A stretch of 64,000 nucleotides of DNA from Triticum aestivum (taxonomy: Eukaryota; Streptophyta; Magnoliopsida; Poales; Poaceae), in NCBI RefSeq assembly GCF_018294505.1, contig NC_057803.1, positions 690,210,831 through 690,274,830 of the forward strand, written 5' to 3'. The position numbers and the translations under genes were made by a program. Numbering within the stretch: position 1 is the stretch's first letter; each line of letters starts with the position of its first letter. Shown one piece after another: positions 1 through 10,199 of the stretch. The notes beneath the pieces were generated by a model. That model was not told the origin of the DNA. It did no database searches and was given only the letters and a program-made list of their open reading frames with translations.

Positions 1-1
1 A

Positions 2-129
2 AGAGTAAGTTGGTGCATGATAATGTTAACCTGTTGCATGTAGTATCATCATGTTCATATGCTCATGCTATGCTTGTTCTAGTCGTATCATGTTTAGTTG
101 GTGCATGCCATGTTGTTCTGTTAGTATCA
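2..129 (+). repeat. Direct repeat, copy 1
   Basis: This 128-bp segment recurs almost unchanged 595 bp downstream. It is rich in short words such as TTGGTGCATG and ATCATGTTCAT. The sequence between the copies (130-596) has GGATAC/GATGTTGG words, also partly repeated. There is no coding signal. It may be part of a tandemly repeated LTR or internal region of an unidentified retroelement that extends beyond the left window edge. Confidence 0.8.
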
Positions 130-596
130 TGCTCATGATTGCTTTAACCTGCTAATGCCATGATGTTGTTTGTCTTGACTGCTTTTGGTTATTATGAGCT
201 TGCAAGTACAGTCAATGTACTAACCTGGCGTGTCATGCCAGTTTGCAGGTCAGGCCTGGATTGCTTGCTTATTTGGTGTGGTTCCTGTGTTCGCGAGCTA
301 GGATAAACATTCCAGCCAGAGTCCCTGCGGATTGGAGTCCATCATCGCCGTTTGTTGTTCCACTGCCAGTAGTTGTTCCGCTCCCTCGAGTTGTTATGCT
401 GCTTGCATAGAGCAACTGTGGTTGGCGTAGCGTCGCCGTGCCGATGTTATTCATTGTAATATCGTGATAGGATCATGGTGGTATTGTGGATACTGAAGTT
501 GGTTGATCTTTATGTGATCGCGAGATGATCAGGATGGTATCATGGATACCGATGTTGGTAAAGTGATGCACGTGTTGGTTATGAGGTAACTCGAGC

Positions 597-724
597 AGAG
601 TAAGTTGGTGCATGATAATGTTAACCTATTGCATGTAGTATCATCATGTTCATATGCTCATGCTATGCTTGTTCGAGCCGTATGATGTTCAGTTGGTGCA
701 TGCCATGTTGTTCTGTTAGTATCA
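597..724 (+). repeat. Direct repeat, copy 2
   Basis: Second copy of the segment at 2-129, with only a few substitutions. Similarity stops at about 724, where unrelated AT-rich sequence begins. The abrupt right boundary looks like a truncation or an insertion junction. Confidence 0.8.
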
Positions 725-3100
725 CTAGCCAAGTGGCCCACTCTTCGCGCAGGCTAGTACTTAATATAGTTTGGCTGAAATAAGTTCAAATTCACCAGGT
801 TTTTGGGTTGGACGTGAGGTGGTGATTTGAAGGATATAAGAGTTACCCCTTTAATGTTTGGGTGAGATATCTGGAGGCCATGTTGTTGCTGAAGTTTTTT
901 AGTGCTACGTCCTGAAATTCAGGGGGTTTCCTAATGCAACTTCAGTGATGTGCACATGGTGGGTGGCTAGCTTTACAATGCCGTTGACGCATATTAAATT
1001 TTCTTATTTTTAGTATATAATGTTTCCTCGAGAAGTATAGGCATCAAATTTGATTCAATATGTATGATTTTGTAACGATCATTTTTTCTGTTAATATGCC
1101 CATGAAGTATATGTTAGCATGGATTTACATTTAAAAAAGTTTACATCACCAAATATTACACATTTTTTGCTAAAAATGCGTCTATGCACTATACTTTTTC
1201 CCAAGATGATGTACATTAATTAGAGTTCCTTTAATAATTCATAGCTGATGCTTTTAGCACAATTTATAGCTGATAATTTGTACTTTTTGTAGTAAAATAA
1301 TGTTTTCATACTTGAATGATTAATTAGGATTTTAGTCCAACTGGCTCACGTAGATGCACACAACATTCAGGAATCACTAGGACTCCACAGTCCACATGTT
1401 CACTAAGAGGCAGGCCTTTCCCGATCCCCTTCGTCTCATTTCTCCTTTCCTTCCTTTTTGCGTTGAGTCTCGTGTTGTCTCCCCCAGCTCATGTCCAGCT
1501 ACGCATAGAGAAAAGACAACTTCATTTTCTCTATTGACTGCCTGATTGATGCCATCGGCTGATGTCCATCTACGCAAAGAGCAACATTAGTGTTATTGTT
1601 GAGTCATTGTGGGAATGTATCTCATCTCTCGTAGCCATATTCAATCCGGACTGAGTTCATCCTCCATAAGACACATCCATATTATTGAAAATCAGGGCCG
1701 GCCGACACGTCGTCTTCGTCCTCCATAGCGGTTGCCATCTTCCGCTTGCAGGTCCAACTTTTTTCCCTTTCCTGTTCATGCCATATTTACCCCTTCTTCT
1801 TATCCTTTTCCTATGTTTGTATTGTTTAACATATGTAACTAAGGTAGTGTAAATATTAATTTGATTACACCTATCCACTTTATTCGTGCTTGTGATGGCA
1901 TTCGCAGTTGCCCCCCATACCCCTATTCACATTCTGGCTCTAAACTATGTAATAAGCCTCAAATATCAGATAATATTGAGCATCAATGTTAGGTATGAAT
2001 GAGCTGTTCCATCAAATGTCGATGCAATTATGCATATCAATAAACCATATCCATCCTGCCATGTCATGTTAGCATTGATATATTAGTTATTATCTTGAAG
2101 ATAGTTTGTAGTATACAAATTTTTCATGTACCTATTCTCGTCTAATAAAAGGTCAATAGCAACATCTTTGTTGAAGAAGAAGTATAATAAAAGTGTTTCT
2201 CTGTGCCTTTAAAATATTTATTTATATAATATTACCCTTGGTCCACCCCTTTATTGCGACTCTTCAGAATGCTATGTATAGTTCTCCATGTGCAAACACA
2301 TGTTTAGGCAGAGATAGGTCTAATTTTTTGGGTCTGCGGGTCTCATGCCCCTTATTTATTTTTATCACCGTAGGATTGAACTAATAAACTAATTAAGGAA
2401 GTGTTGTTAGTGACTAACCTTCCAGTTCATGTTTTTGTACCACCATGTATGATGGCTGCTCTTTATCTTCACTCGATTGACTTATGGCCAAGTTACAAAA
2501 TGATGGTAGTAAGGTATGTAGATCAAACACAAAGGCGTAGTGTTATATTCTTTATGCGCCCTCCACTTTTTTCTGGTCTTGGGACCTGCATTGGAAGTGT
2601 TAGGGCCCCTTACACCACTAGTAAGCATGCACGTGCAACGCACGCATTATAATCTGCAATAAAACATCTATTTTGAATCTTATTTCTCTTTTAGTGAGTT
2701 GTTTTACCGAGCCATTTAAGAAATCGAACACAATTGCACGCCACACCTTCTCTCCGAGTCTAGTAAATGTTTGGCCTATTTCCTATTATTTGTATTCAAA
2801 ATAGTTCATAACAAACATCAACTAATTTTGATAATAATTGTGGCCATGGTGGTCTTTCGATTCCACCTTAGGGTATCTTTGATCCAGAATATTTTCATTA
2901 AAAATTCAGAGGGTTGAATCCATATGATTTTTTTTCTAGGCACTCTTATTATATGAATGAATTAATCCTATAACAAAACTCTACAGATTCTTTTGCACTA
3001 CATTCCTTAGGAAGTTTCATTCCACACTAACCTCTTAGAATGATCCTTCATTTTTTTTAAATTGGATTCTAACTAAAGTAGCTCGCTCGCAAATTTAATT
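725..3100. other. AT-rich intergenic DNA, no gene recognised
   Basis: No open frame here has recognisable protein similarity; the small ORFs (61-83 codons) look like chance. Around 2615-2645 is a motif with CACGTGCAACGCACGC, a relative of the GTGCGTTGCAACGGG word near 61140. That word often marks the edges of small dispersed grass repeats, so a transposon remnant is likely. I see no terminal repeats that would bound one. Confidence 0.5.
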
Positions 3101-3269
3101 GAAAATCAAATGAGCAAATGCCACGTATGGACCAAAGGAATAAAATTCAGGTATGTTGTTCACATAATGTAAGAATATCATTTAGGTGAAAATCAAATGA
3201 GCAAATGCCACATATGAACCCAACGAATAAAATTCCAGTCCGTTGTTCACATACTGTAAGAAGATCATG
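3101..3269 (+). repeat. Tandem duplication, period about 87 bp
   Basis: Two head-to-tail copies begin at 3101 and 3188 with the same opening word GAAAATCAAATGAGCAAATG. Both continue through AATAAAATTC and GTTGTTCACATA to AAG.ATCAT. The copies differ at roughly one base in ten. No ORF depends on the duplication. Confidence 0.8.
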
Positions 3270-4370
3270 TGCTGGCATGGAATGTACATTATGCAGTGCA
3301 TGCAAGGCATTTTGTTTGTTTGTGCATTTGGGAAAGCGAGACTGGTCACGGGCAATGATGGTTGATAGATGCTAAGGGGAAAATAAATCAATAGGGAGAA
3401 AGATTAATGGCAAACAATTCTCAATAAAAAATGATAGTAAAATAATTCGAACTTGTTTGTTGGTCTGCATCTATTAAACAGAATTGAAAAACAAAAAAAT
3501 AAACTATGTAAGTTGTGTCTTCCTAAGCATATAGGTAGTTGAAAATGCAGTGAACATATTTTGTTCACAAATGTAGGTTCATAAGAAGACAGAAGGCACA
3601 CATACTTCCTATATTCCAAGCAGATCAGGCATAAAGTTTCTTTGGATAACTAATCTTGTCTAACGATTGATACAGTGTCAAGCATTCAGTGCAATCGTCT
3701 CATGCCCATCCAAACAATTGTTCATTAGGTCTTTGCACATGATGACTGTCTCATGTGAAATTACATTAAGTTTGCCTAGAGACCATTAAAACTTCCAACT
3801 ATGAATGATCCATAAAAAAATACATGCATGTAGTGGTAGAATTGTATGATAGATACACACATCATTGTATAACTGTTCTCTGCATGCATGCATATTGTTC
3901 TGAGTGTCGATGGTTCTGAAGAAATCCGTACCTGAAGATCCATGCTGATGGTCATGAAGAAATCCCATATAGCCGCAGAACTTGTCATGCAAAATTCAAA
4001 AAGGGGCAGCTCCTCGCCTACATGCTGGCATGCTGATAGATCCCATATAGATGCAGAACTTGTCATGCTGATAAATCCCATATTTCTCTTTCTTAACATA
4101 TACATTGCTTCTCTGTTTTTTGAACACACAAAATGTGTCATTATATTTACAAATACGAAACTGAACCAATCACTGACTGCAAGCACTCCTCAAATCTGGA
4201 TATTACATAATTCCGAACATAAATTTCTCAAGTTTACAAAAATTTCAGGGAGAGAGAATCCAGTCCTTGTTGTTGCTTGAAGTGCTGAAGAGGAGCAGCA
4301 GCTGTGAAGTTTCAGAGAAGTAGCAGTTGTGGGGTAGTAGCAGGGACAAAAGAAGCAATAGCAGGTTGGG
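3270..4370. other. Intergenic DNA with a short direct repeat
   Basis: No gene recognised. A 28-bp word beginning TCCCATATAG and ending CTTGTCATGC occurs at about 3963 and again at about 4041, giving a local duplication near 80 bp apart. Long ORFs on both strands across it (3776-4186 minus, 3942-4280 plus) overlap each other and resemble nothing I know. Confidence 0.5.
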
Positions 4371-5110
4371 GTTCAGAGAAGCACATCAAAGGGAGATTCA
4401 GGGAGGAGTAGATGGGAAGGAGCAACAGCGGAGAGCAGAAAGAGATTAGGATTAGCAAGGGGCAACAAGATTATTGGGGCAGCAGCAGTATAGAGAGTAA
4501 GGAGAAGAGAGGATACATGAATTTGTCTCTTCTTTCTCCCTCGTGTTTCTCTTTCTTTTTCCTCAACAGAGAGTTGTGTCCCTCGTGGAATTGCCAGATC
4601 CGCCTGCATCCGATCCATTCCCAGCGCCGCTGGCCCTCGCGAGCTCCTCCTCGTCCTCCTGCATCGACCCGAGCGTCCATGGGCGGCTGCTACGTCTGCA
4701 ATGACCGCGGGCGAGCGCGTGCGTCCGACGCATCCGGCGCCGCCGCCGGCAATGACCGCTTCTTCCGCGTCTCCTCTCATTCTCCTCATCTTGTCCGGGC
4801 AGCGTGCCGCCCGCGCCTGTCATGTTGCTCGCTGCCTCGCCGGGCGACCATCGCGGCGTCACTGCCCAAGCGCTGCCTCACACGCTAGCGGTGGCACGTC
4901 CTCCGGTGAGCCTCTCATCTCCCGCTTGCAAGCTGCTACCGCCCCCGGCGTTCTCCATCGAGCAGTGGCGCCGTCCCCAACCGCTTGAGCCGCCGCGTTG
5001 ACCCTGTTCCACCTCGCCGCGTGGCAGCAGCCGTCCCCGCCGCCGGCAAGGCTGCCGCCCCTCGCCCGAGCACAAGCCTGGCAAGGCATCCTTTATCCTC
5101 CATAACAACA
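4371..5110. other. GC-rich block without a recognised gene
   Basis: This block is far richer in G+C than its flanks, with many CpG and CCGCCG words, and carries overlapping ORFs in several frames on both strands, as GC-rich DNA does by chance. A long minus-strand frame (4373-4789, 138 codons) and a plus-strand frame (4412-4888, 158 codons) both translate to low-complexity Arg/Ala/Pro/Ser protein with no domain I recognise. It could be a decayed first exon, a GC-rich transposon end, or a captured fragment. Confidence 0.45.
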
Positions 5111-5990
5111 AACGCATGCAGACAATGGAGGCGTTGATTGGGTGAGGAATTGATGCGGGAATATCCGGTTTGCATGGATCACGTACGCCTGGTTGCAAGC
5201 ATTAGCTATAATGACATCGCTATTAATTAAGGATTGATTGTTGATTTCTTTATCTATTTGGGAGAGAGATTTCTGGTTGAGTGAGAAACTTACGGAGGGG
5301 AAGTTTTCGTCTGCAGGTGGAGTGGTGGTCAGCCTATTATAATTGCTAACTGCACCCCTGATAACTCATTAGATCAATCCAATCTGTTAGATTTCATTGA
5401 TTTAGATAATCGGACGGTGCTGATTAACCGGTGTACACTTAACGGGGTGCACGTAAAAAAGTTCTTGTTTGATTGTTTAATAGTAGTGAAGATAAAGATT
5501 AATTTTGAACAAACTCCCAGAGACTGATTAACCTTTTTATGGAAAAGATATAGTAGCAGCTTTTTACGTGAGATTTGGTATCTATTTATTTTTCTGTTTT
5601 GTTTGGGACAGCCTCCACGTGAAATCAGGGACACATGGGACGATCGCTACGTGCGTTTTTGTTTTCTGAGGGACTGCTACTGCGATCTTTATTCTAGGAA
5701 CCATAAAGGAAGGTGAGATCCGTTAGTAGTTTTTTTGTATAGGAAATGCAGCTAAAAAGATAAATAAGTTGTAGTAGCTTTTTTAAGGGAAAGATATAGT
5801 AGTAGCTTTTTGTACGTGACAACTAGTAGTTTTTTTTTTTTGAATCAGTTTTTTGTTTTGGTTAAGGGACATGAGATCTAAACATGAGATGTGGTAGTTT
5901 TTCTTTTTTCTTTTATAGGAGGTGAGATCTAGTAGTTTTTTTTCTTTAACCAAATGTTTCTAATTATTGTGGTAATTTCTAACTTATTTA
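5111..5990. other. AT-rich DNA with T-runs, nothing recognised
   Basis: Mostly T-rich sequence with repeated AGTAGTTTTT and GTGAGATCT words. The block near 5330-5470 is the kind of dispersed sequence seen around small DNA transposons. No ORF of interest and no clear terminal inverted repeats. Confidence 0.4.
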
Positions 5991-6294
5991 TCTAAGATAT
6001 GTACATAGGTGAGATCTTTTTTTTCTTTTAGTTTTATTCAAAGGGACATGCAGATAGATATAAGGTATGTACTTTTTTTTCTTCAATTGCATGTACTCTT
6101 TATGTTAGGATGGAGCGGCACATACATGCAACGCTAATGATAGCTGTTTTTTTTTTTGAGATGAAAGACATGCAGATAGATATAAGGTGTGTACATTTGT
6201 TTTGAATTGCACGTAATTTTATTTCGGGATGCAAGGGCACGTACAGCGTAGGCTAAGGATTGTTGCAGTTTTTTTAGATGGAGTGCTCTATTTG
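5991..6294 (+). repeat. ~304-bp tandem repeat, unit 1
   Basis: The unit runs from TCTAAGATATGTACATAGG to just before the next TCTAAG. Inside it the word ACATGCAGATAGATATAAGG occurs twice, so each unit is itself two related halves. It is followed head-to-tail by unit 2. Confidence 0.85.
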
Positions 6295-6600
6295 TCTAAG
6301 ATATGTACATAGGTGAGATCTTCTATTTTTTTCTTGTAGTTTTATTCAAAGGGACATGCAGATAGATATAAGGAATGTACTTTTTTTTTCTTGAATTGCA
6401 TGTAATTTTTATGTTAGGATGGAGCGGCACATACATGCAACGCTAATGATAGCTGTTTTTTTTTTTTGAGATGGAAGACATGCAGATAGATATAAGGTGT
6501 GTACTCTTTTTTTTTTTGAATTGCACGTAATTTTATTTTGGGATGCAGGGGCGCATACAGCCTAGGCTAAGGATTGTTGCAGTTTTTTTTGATGGATTGC
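6295..6600 (+). repeat. ~304-bp tandem repeat, unit 2
   Basis: Direct continuation of the previous unit, with the same order of motifs: GGTGAGATC, the two AGATAGATATAAGG words, GGAGCGGCACATACATGCAA and CCTAGGCTAAGGATTG. Differences are mainly in T-run length and a few transitions. A partial third copy lies 2.2 kb downstream. Confidence 0.85.
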
Positions 6601-7250
6601 TCTTAGATCTATTTCGTTAATTACATCTTTTAAGTTATGGGTCCATCAAATCAACGACCAGATGTTTCTAATTATTTTGGTGATTTCTAGATTTTTTTTT
6701 GTTTAACCCGTCAAGCACTTTTTATATTAGGACTGTTATATCTTTCAAACGTTCGGATTATAGGTGTAGATCCGAACGATCCCACAGCGCTGTGATGACA
6801 TGCAAGCTCGCTAACAAACCGCATGCAAGATGCGTCAAATGCTTTTATATTACCAAATGAATTCAGCGTGGTAACCCATTGCATGCACATAGAAACAAAA
6901 TTGATGATGTCACAAAAGATTTCATTAAAACTCAAAATTTAAAATATTTTGTAGCTCAAACCGTCGCTCGGATTGAAAAATTGTTTTCACATAAAAAATC
7001 ATTTCGACGAGATCTACGAAACTAGATCCCATGTTGATATGTTTTGACGACTTTTTTTTCCGGGTAAAAAGTTAGCACGCGTGGGGTATGCAAGTTATCA
7101 CATCTATGATACATAAGTTACCATGATGTTTACATAGGCAAAATCCGGGCATAAAAATGACTGCTTACTTTCTCTCACGTGCAAATGCACTAAAAGTGCA
7201 GAAAAACTAATGTCAACGTAGATTCTCTTTATTTTTGAAATTTCGAAATG
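6601..7250. other. Intergenic DNA, no gene recognised
   Basis: AT-rich sequence. The phrase GTAGCTCAAACCGT occurs at about 6951 and again at about 7256, each followed by a similar GTTTTCACA...AAATC segment. This marks another diverged local duplication leading into the tandem array. The only ORF of note (6711-6935 minus, 74 codons) is unrecognised. Confidence 0.45.
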
Positions 7251-7439
7251 TTTTGTAGCTCAAACCGTTTGTTCCATCAAAAATTTGTTTTCACAAAAAA
7301 AATCTGCCGCGGCGAGACCTTCGAAACTAGATACCATGTTAACATGTTTTGAATACTTTTTTTCTGAGTCAAAAGTTATCATGCCTGGGTAAATAAGTTA
7401 TCAGCTCTGCTATGCGTATATTACCATGTTATTTACACA

Positions 7440-8190
7440 GATCCTACCCGAGTATGGTTTCAACATGTTTTTTTAGGATCAAAGTTACCTTGGTGTTTGT
7501 ACTCAAGTTATCAGGACCGGGAGCCTATATTATCATGCACTTACATAAAATGTTACCAAAGTATGTTTTCAACAACTTTTTTTCACGGGTCAAAGTTATT
7601 ATGGTGTTTGTACCTAAGTTATCAGGTCCGAGAAGCCTATATTACCATGTTATTTATACAAATGTTACCGGAGTATGTTTGCAAAAAACTCTTTTACATG
7701 GGTCAAAGTTATCGTGATTTTTGTATCTAAATTATCATGTCCGGAAGCGTATATTATCATGTTATTTACACAAAAAATTACCAGAGGTATGTTTTCAACA
7801 AAAAAAATTCATGGGTCAAATTATCGTGGTGTTTGTATCCAAGTTATCAGGACCGGGAGCTTGTATTATCATGCTATTTACACAAAAAAAAAGTTATCGG
7901 AATATGTTTTCAACAAAAAAAAATCACCAGTCAAATTTATCGTGGTGTTTATACCTTAGTTATCATGTTCAGGAGCCTATATTACCATGTTATTTACACA
8001 GTTGTTATCGGAGTATGCTTTTAACAATTTTTCCACGCGTCAAAGTTATCGTGGTGTTTATTCCTAAGTTAGTCCATGAGTCTATATTATCATGCTATTT
8101 ACAAAAAATTATCAGTGATATATTTTGACCAACTTTTATCCACGGGGCAAAGTAATCGTGGTCTCTGTACCTAAGTTATCAAGTCCAGGA
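7440..8190 (+). repeat. Tandem array of ~110-bp degenerate units
   Basis: About seven units, with the landmark GTATG-TTTTCAACA at about 7453, 7559, 7672, 7788, 7900, 8010 and 8117 (spacing 106-116 bp). Each unit carries GGTCAAAGTTATCGTGGTGTTTG, AAGTTATCAGG, and CCTATATTA.CATG.TATTTACA. The overlapping ORFs here are by-products of the repetition. The inverted relative of this array occupies 63130-63740. Confidence 0.9.
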
Positions 8191-8474
8191 GCCCGATAAC
8201 ATGCACTAGTTGCGTGCTCCTGGTCTTGTAATGGAAAGAAACATGCTACCATAATGAGAGCACCGATTGCCTGCTCCCATTTCAATCCTTTTAATTTTTC
8301 AGCCCATTATTTACTTTCCTCAGACAAGGTAGAAATGGGAGCAAGACAACGAGACATACTACCGTGATGGAGAGAAACATTAGCATTTTTAATATTATAT
8401 ATGGAAACTGCCTACTGTAACAAACGGGCTATTTAAAAGCATAAAATTAGGGGTAAGACAACAAAAGTAATTTA

Positions 8475-8545
8475 AGTGAGCTGGTTAATGGGCTTGAGCT
8501 TAGTTATGAGAGATTCAGGTCCGAGTCCAAAGGCTCTCCACACAC
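8475..8545 (+). ncRNA. tRNA-like Pol III promoter head (SINE-like)
   Basis: TGAGCTGGTTAATGG at 8477-8491 fits an A box. GGTCCGAGTCC at 8518-8528 fits a B box (GGTTCRANNCC), about 30 bases further on. No full cloverleaf can be drawn, so this is not a working tRNA gene. It reads as the tRNA-derived head of a SINE or a tRNA pseudogene. Confidence 0.35.
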
Positions 8546-8621
8546 AGACATCAAATTTATTTTCTAATTTTTTGGCTGTATACGATAAAAGAAAATGCAA
8601 CATCTTTTTAATCATGAAAAA

Positions 8622-8700
8622 GAGTTAGCTGGGCTGGTTACAGAGATGAGAATGCATGCAGCAGGTGCAAGGATCGACTCCCACCGCAACATCTTTTTTT
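8622..8700 (+). ncRNA. Second tRNA-like Pol III head with T-run
   Basis: TAGCTGGGCTGG at 8626-8637 resembles an A box, GGATCGACTCCC at 8671-8682 resembles a B box, and a run of seven T follows at 8694-8700, where a Pol III terminator could be. It lies about 150 bp after a similar head, in the same orientation. Most likely a SINE-type remnant; expression cannot be judged from sequence. Confidence 0.4.
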
Positions 8701-8799
8701 CGAAAAATGAAAAGCAGGCGGAAGGTGGACCGCTGGAGCCGATCGTTCGGATCTATCGACAAGGTGAGAACGTTTGGAAATTAGTATTGTCGTTTATAT

Positions 8800-9017
8800 T
8801 ATTTAAAGGGACATGCAGATAGATATAAGGTATGTATTTTTTTTTGAATTGCACGTAATCTTTATGTTAGGATGGAGCGGCACATGCATGCAATGCTAAT
8901 GATAGCTGTATTTTTTTTTTTGAGATGGAAGACATGCAGATAGATATAAGGTGTGTACATTTTTTTGAATTGCACATAATTTTATTTTAGGATGCAGGGG
9001 CACGTACAACCTAGGCT
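8800..9017 (+). repeat. Partial third copy of the ~304-bp repeat
   Basis: Starts near AAGGGACATGCAGATAG and ends abruptly at CCTAGGCT, matching the inner part of the units at 5991-6600, including both AGATAGATATAAGG words. The tandem array and Pol III heads separate it from the other copies. The right end abuts the upstream region of the exonuclease-like gene. Confidence 0.85.
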
Positions 9018-9165
9018 TTTTGCCAATAAACGTCCACGATTTTGTCCCTCTTTTAGCCGACGCGTGGCAAACCAAGCCGGGCGGGAAGCTTGCGCGATAG
9101 CGCGGGAACAGGCTCACCGACGATACATCCCGCGCCTCTTCGAACCCACGCATCGTCAAACTATT

Positions 9166-9240
9166 GTGCGGTGTTGTCAAGCGTGCACTGGAATCCTCAC
9201 TGCGGTGCGGTGTTGTCAAGCGTGCACTGAAATCCTCCGC
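9166..9240 (+). repeat. 36-bp direct duplication upstream of a gene
   Basis: The word GTGCGGTGTTGTCAAGCGTG begins at 9166 and again at 9205; each copy continues to GCACTG.AATCCTC. It lies 160-240 bp upstream of the first candidate start codon of the following ORF. It could duplicate a promoter-proximal element, but no known motif is evident. Confidence 0.8.
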
Positions 9241-9297
9241 TATGAATGTCGTGACAAGACGTGACGATCATGCCGGCTGGCCCCCATTTGTTACAGC

Positions 9298-9310
9298 GGC
9301 TATTTAACCC
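9298..9310 (+). promoter_or_regulatory. Possible TATA-like element
   Basis: GCTATTTAACCC lies about 100 bp before the first in-frame ATG (9402) and 150 bp before the ATG at 9453. It is the only TA-rich core in an otherwise GC-balanced stretch. This is a weak match and is inferred from position. Confidence 0.25.
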
Positions 9311-9452
9311 TTGTGTCTCTTCAACCTTTCGATCGCGCCCCACCATTGCAAGAAGCACACCCACCACGACAAATTCTTAGAGAGTATCCTGCGCGGCTCC
9401 AATGGTGCTCCAAGCGGCTGCCGACGACGAGTAGTAGTTCACCATCCATGCC

Positions 9453-10124
9453 ATGGTGGACACCCACCAAAGGTTCGAGGAGCTCCCGGTGGTGTACACC
9501 AACCACCCGGTCTGGGTGGAGCACTCCATCCGCATCATGGAGTTGTTGCTTCCCGAAGAGAAGTACAAGGTGGTCGGGTTCGACATCGAGCACACCCGTG
9601 CTTGTGCCGGGTCTCATCCCAAGGTCGTCGTTGCCCAGATGTGCATGGGCCACCACGTCCTCATCTACCACTACTGCCTGGCCACAAGGCCTTGCAAGCG
9701 TTTCGCCAGGTTTGTCAACAGCCCCCACTACATGTTTGCTACGGTCGACATGACCAACGTTGTCAAGGTGCTCAAGAATTCAGGCATCGCCTGCCAAAAT
9801 CTTGTCGACATCCAGGGCCAATACAAGATCTGGGGCAACAAGGAGCATAAGAAGGACTCACTGGTTCACCTTATCGAGCCCATCATCGACCCGTACTACA
9901 GAGACATGAAGGATTCCTACAACAACGACAAGTGTGCCTCACACTCGGCATGGATGAAGAAACTCGACAAAGATCACGTCGTGTACGCAGCCAAGGAGGC
10001 GTACACGTGCTACGACATGTATAGGCGGGTCGTTTACATGAGGAAATGCCTCCTTCCCCAAAAGGCGAGGGATCTAGCCGGAAGCAGAGTAATGGCAAGT
10101 GTCGTCGCAACAAGAAGTAGATGA
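9453..10124 (+). CDS. 3'-5' exonuclease domain (RNase D/WRN-like) protein
   Basis: Single-exon ORF of 223 codons. VVGFDIEHT (D44, E46) matches exonuclease motif I of the DEDD superfamily. FATVDMTNVVKVLKNSG (D99) fits motif II. YAAKEAYTCYDMY (178-190) fits motif III, but the usual catalytic Asp of YAA.DA is Glu182. The family removes nucleotides from nucleic acid 3' ends with two metal ions; with motif III altered, activity is uncertain. Such short intronless copies are common in grasses, as far as I recall. An in-frame ATG at 9402 is followed by two adjacent TAG codons (9432-9437) and then open sequence into this start, so the protein was probably once 17 residues longer. The TAGs may have been Tyr codons. 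The start at 9453 is the first that stays open. It may be a young pseudogene or an N-terminally shortened gene. A CACTA terminus lies just downstream. Confidence 0.7.
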   Translation: MVDTHQRFEELPVVYTNHPVWVEHSIRIMELLLPEEKYKVVGFDIEHTRACAGSHPKVVVAQMCMGHHVLIYHYCLATRPCKRFARFVNSPHYMFATVDMTNVVKVLKNSGIACQNLVDIQGQYKIWGNKEHKKDSLVHLIEPIIDPYYRDMKDSYNNDKCASHSAWMKKLDKDHVVYAAKEAYTCYDMYRRVVYMRKCLLPQKARDLAGSRVMASVVATRSR

Positions 10125-10199
10125 TTAGATCCTCGTTTCTGCTAGTTTAGTATGCATGTAATTGCTTACTTTGGTGTGTGAAAATGTTATCTGTGTAGT

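Noticed and set aside
4373..5198. Overlapping ORFs of up to 158 codons on both strands
   Set aside because: GC-rich low-complexity translation with no domain; no frame is clearly favoured. Reported only as a GC-rich block.
7412..8128. Series of ORFs with recurring Ser-Cys-Tyr phrases
   Set aside because: They are the translation of a ~110-bp tandem array. The same phrases shift between frames as the units drift in length.
7440..8190. Regularly spaced repeats suggesting a CRISPR-like array
   Set aside because: There are no short identical repeats with unique spacers; the whole unit is degenerate, and this is plant nuclear DNA.
9311..9850. 179-codon ORF and minus-strand ORF overlapping the exonuclease-like gene
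   Set aside because: They are out-of-frame shadows of the 9453-10124 reading frame, and only that frame has domain motifs.
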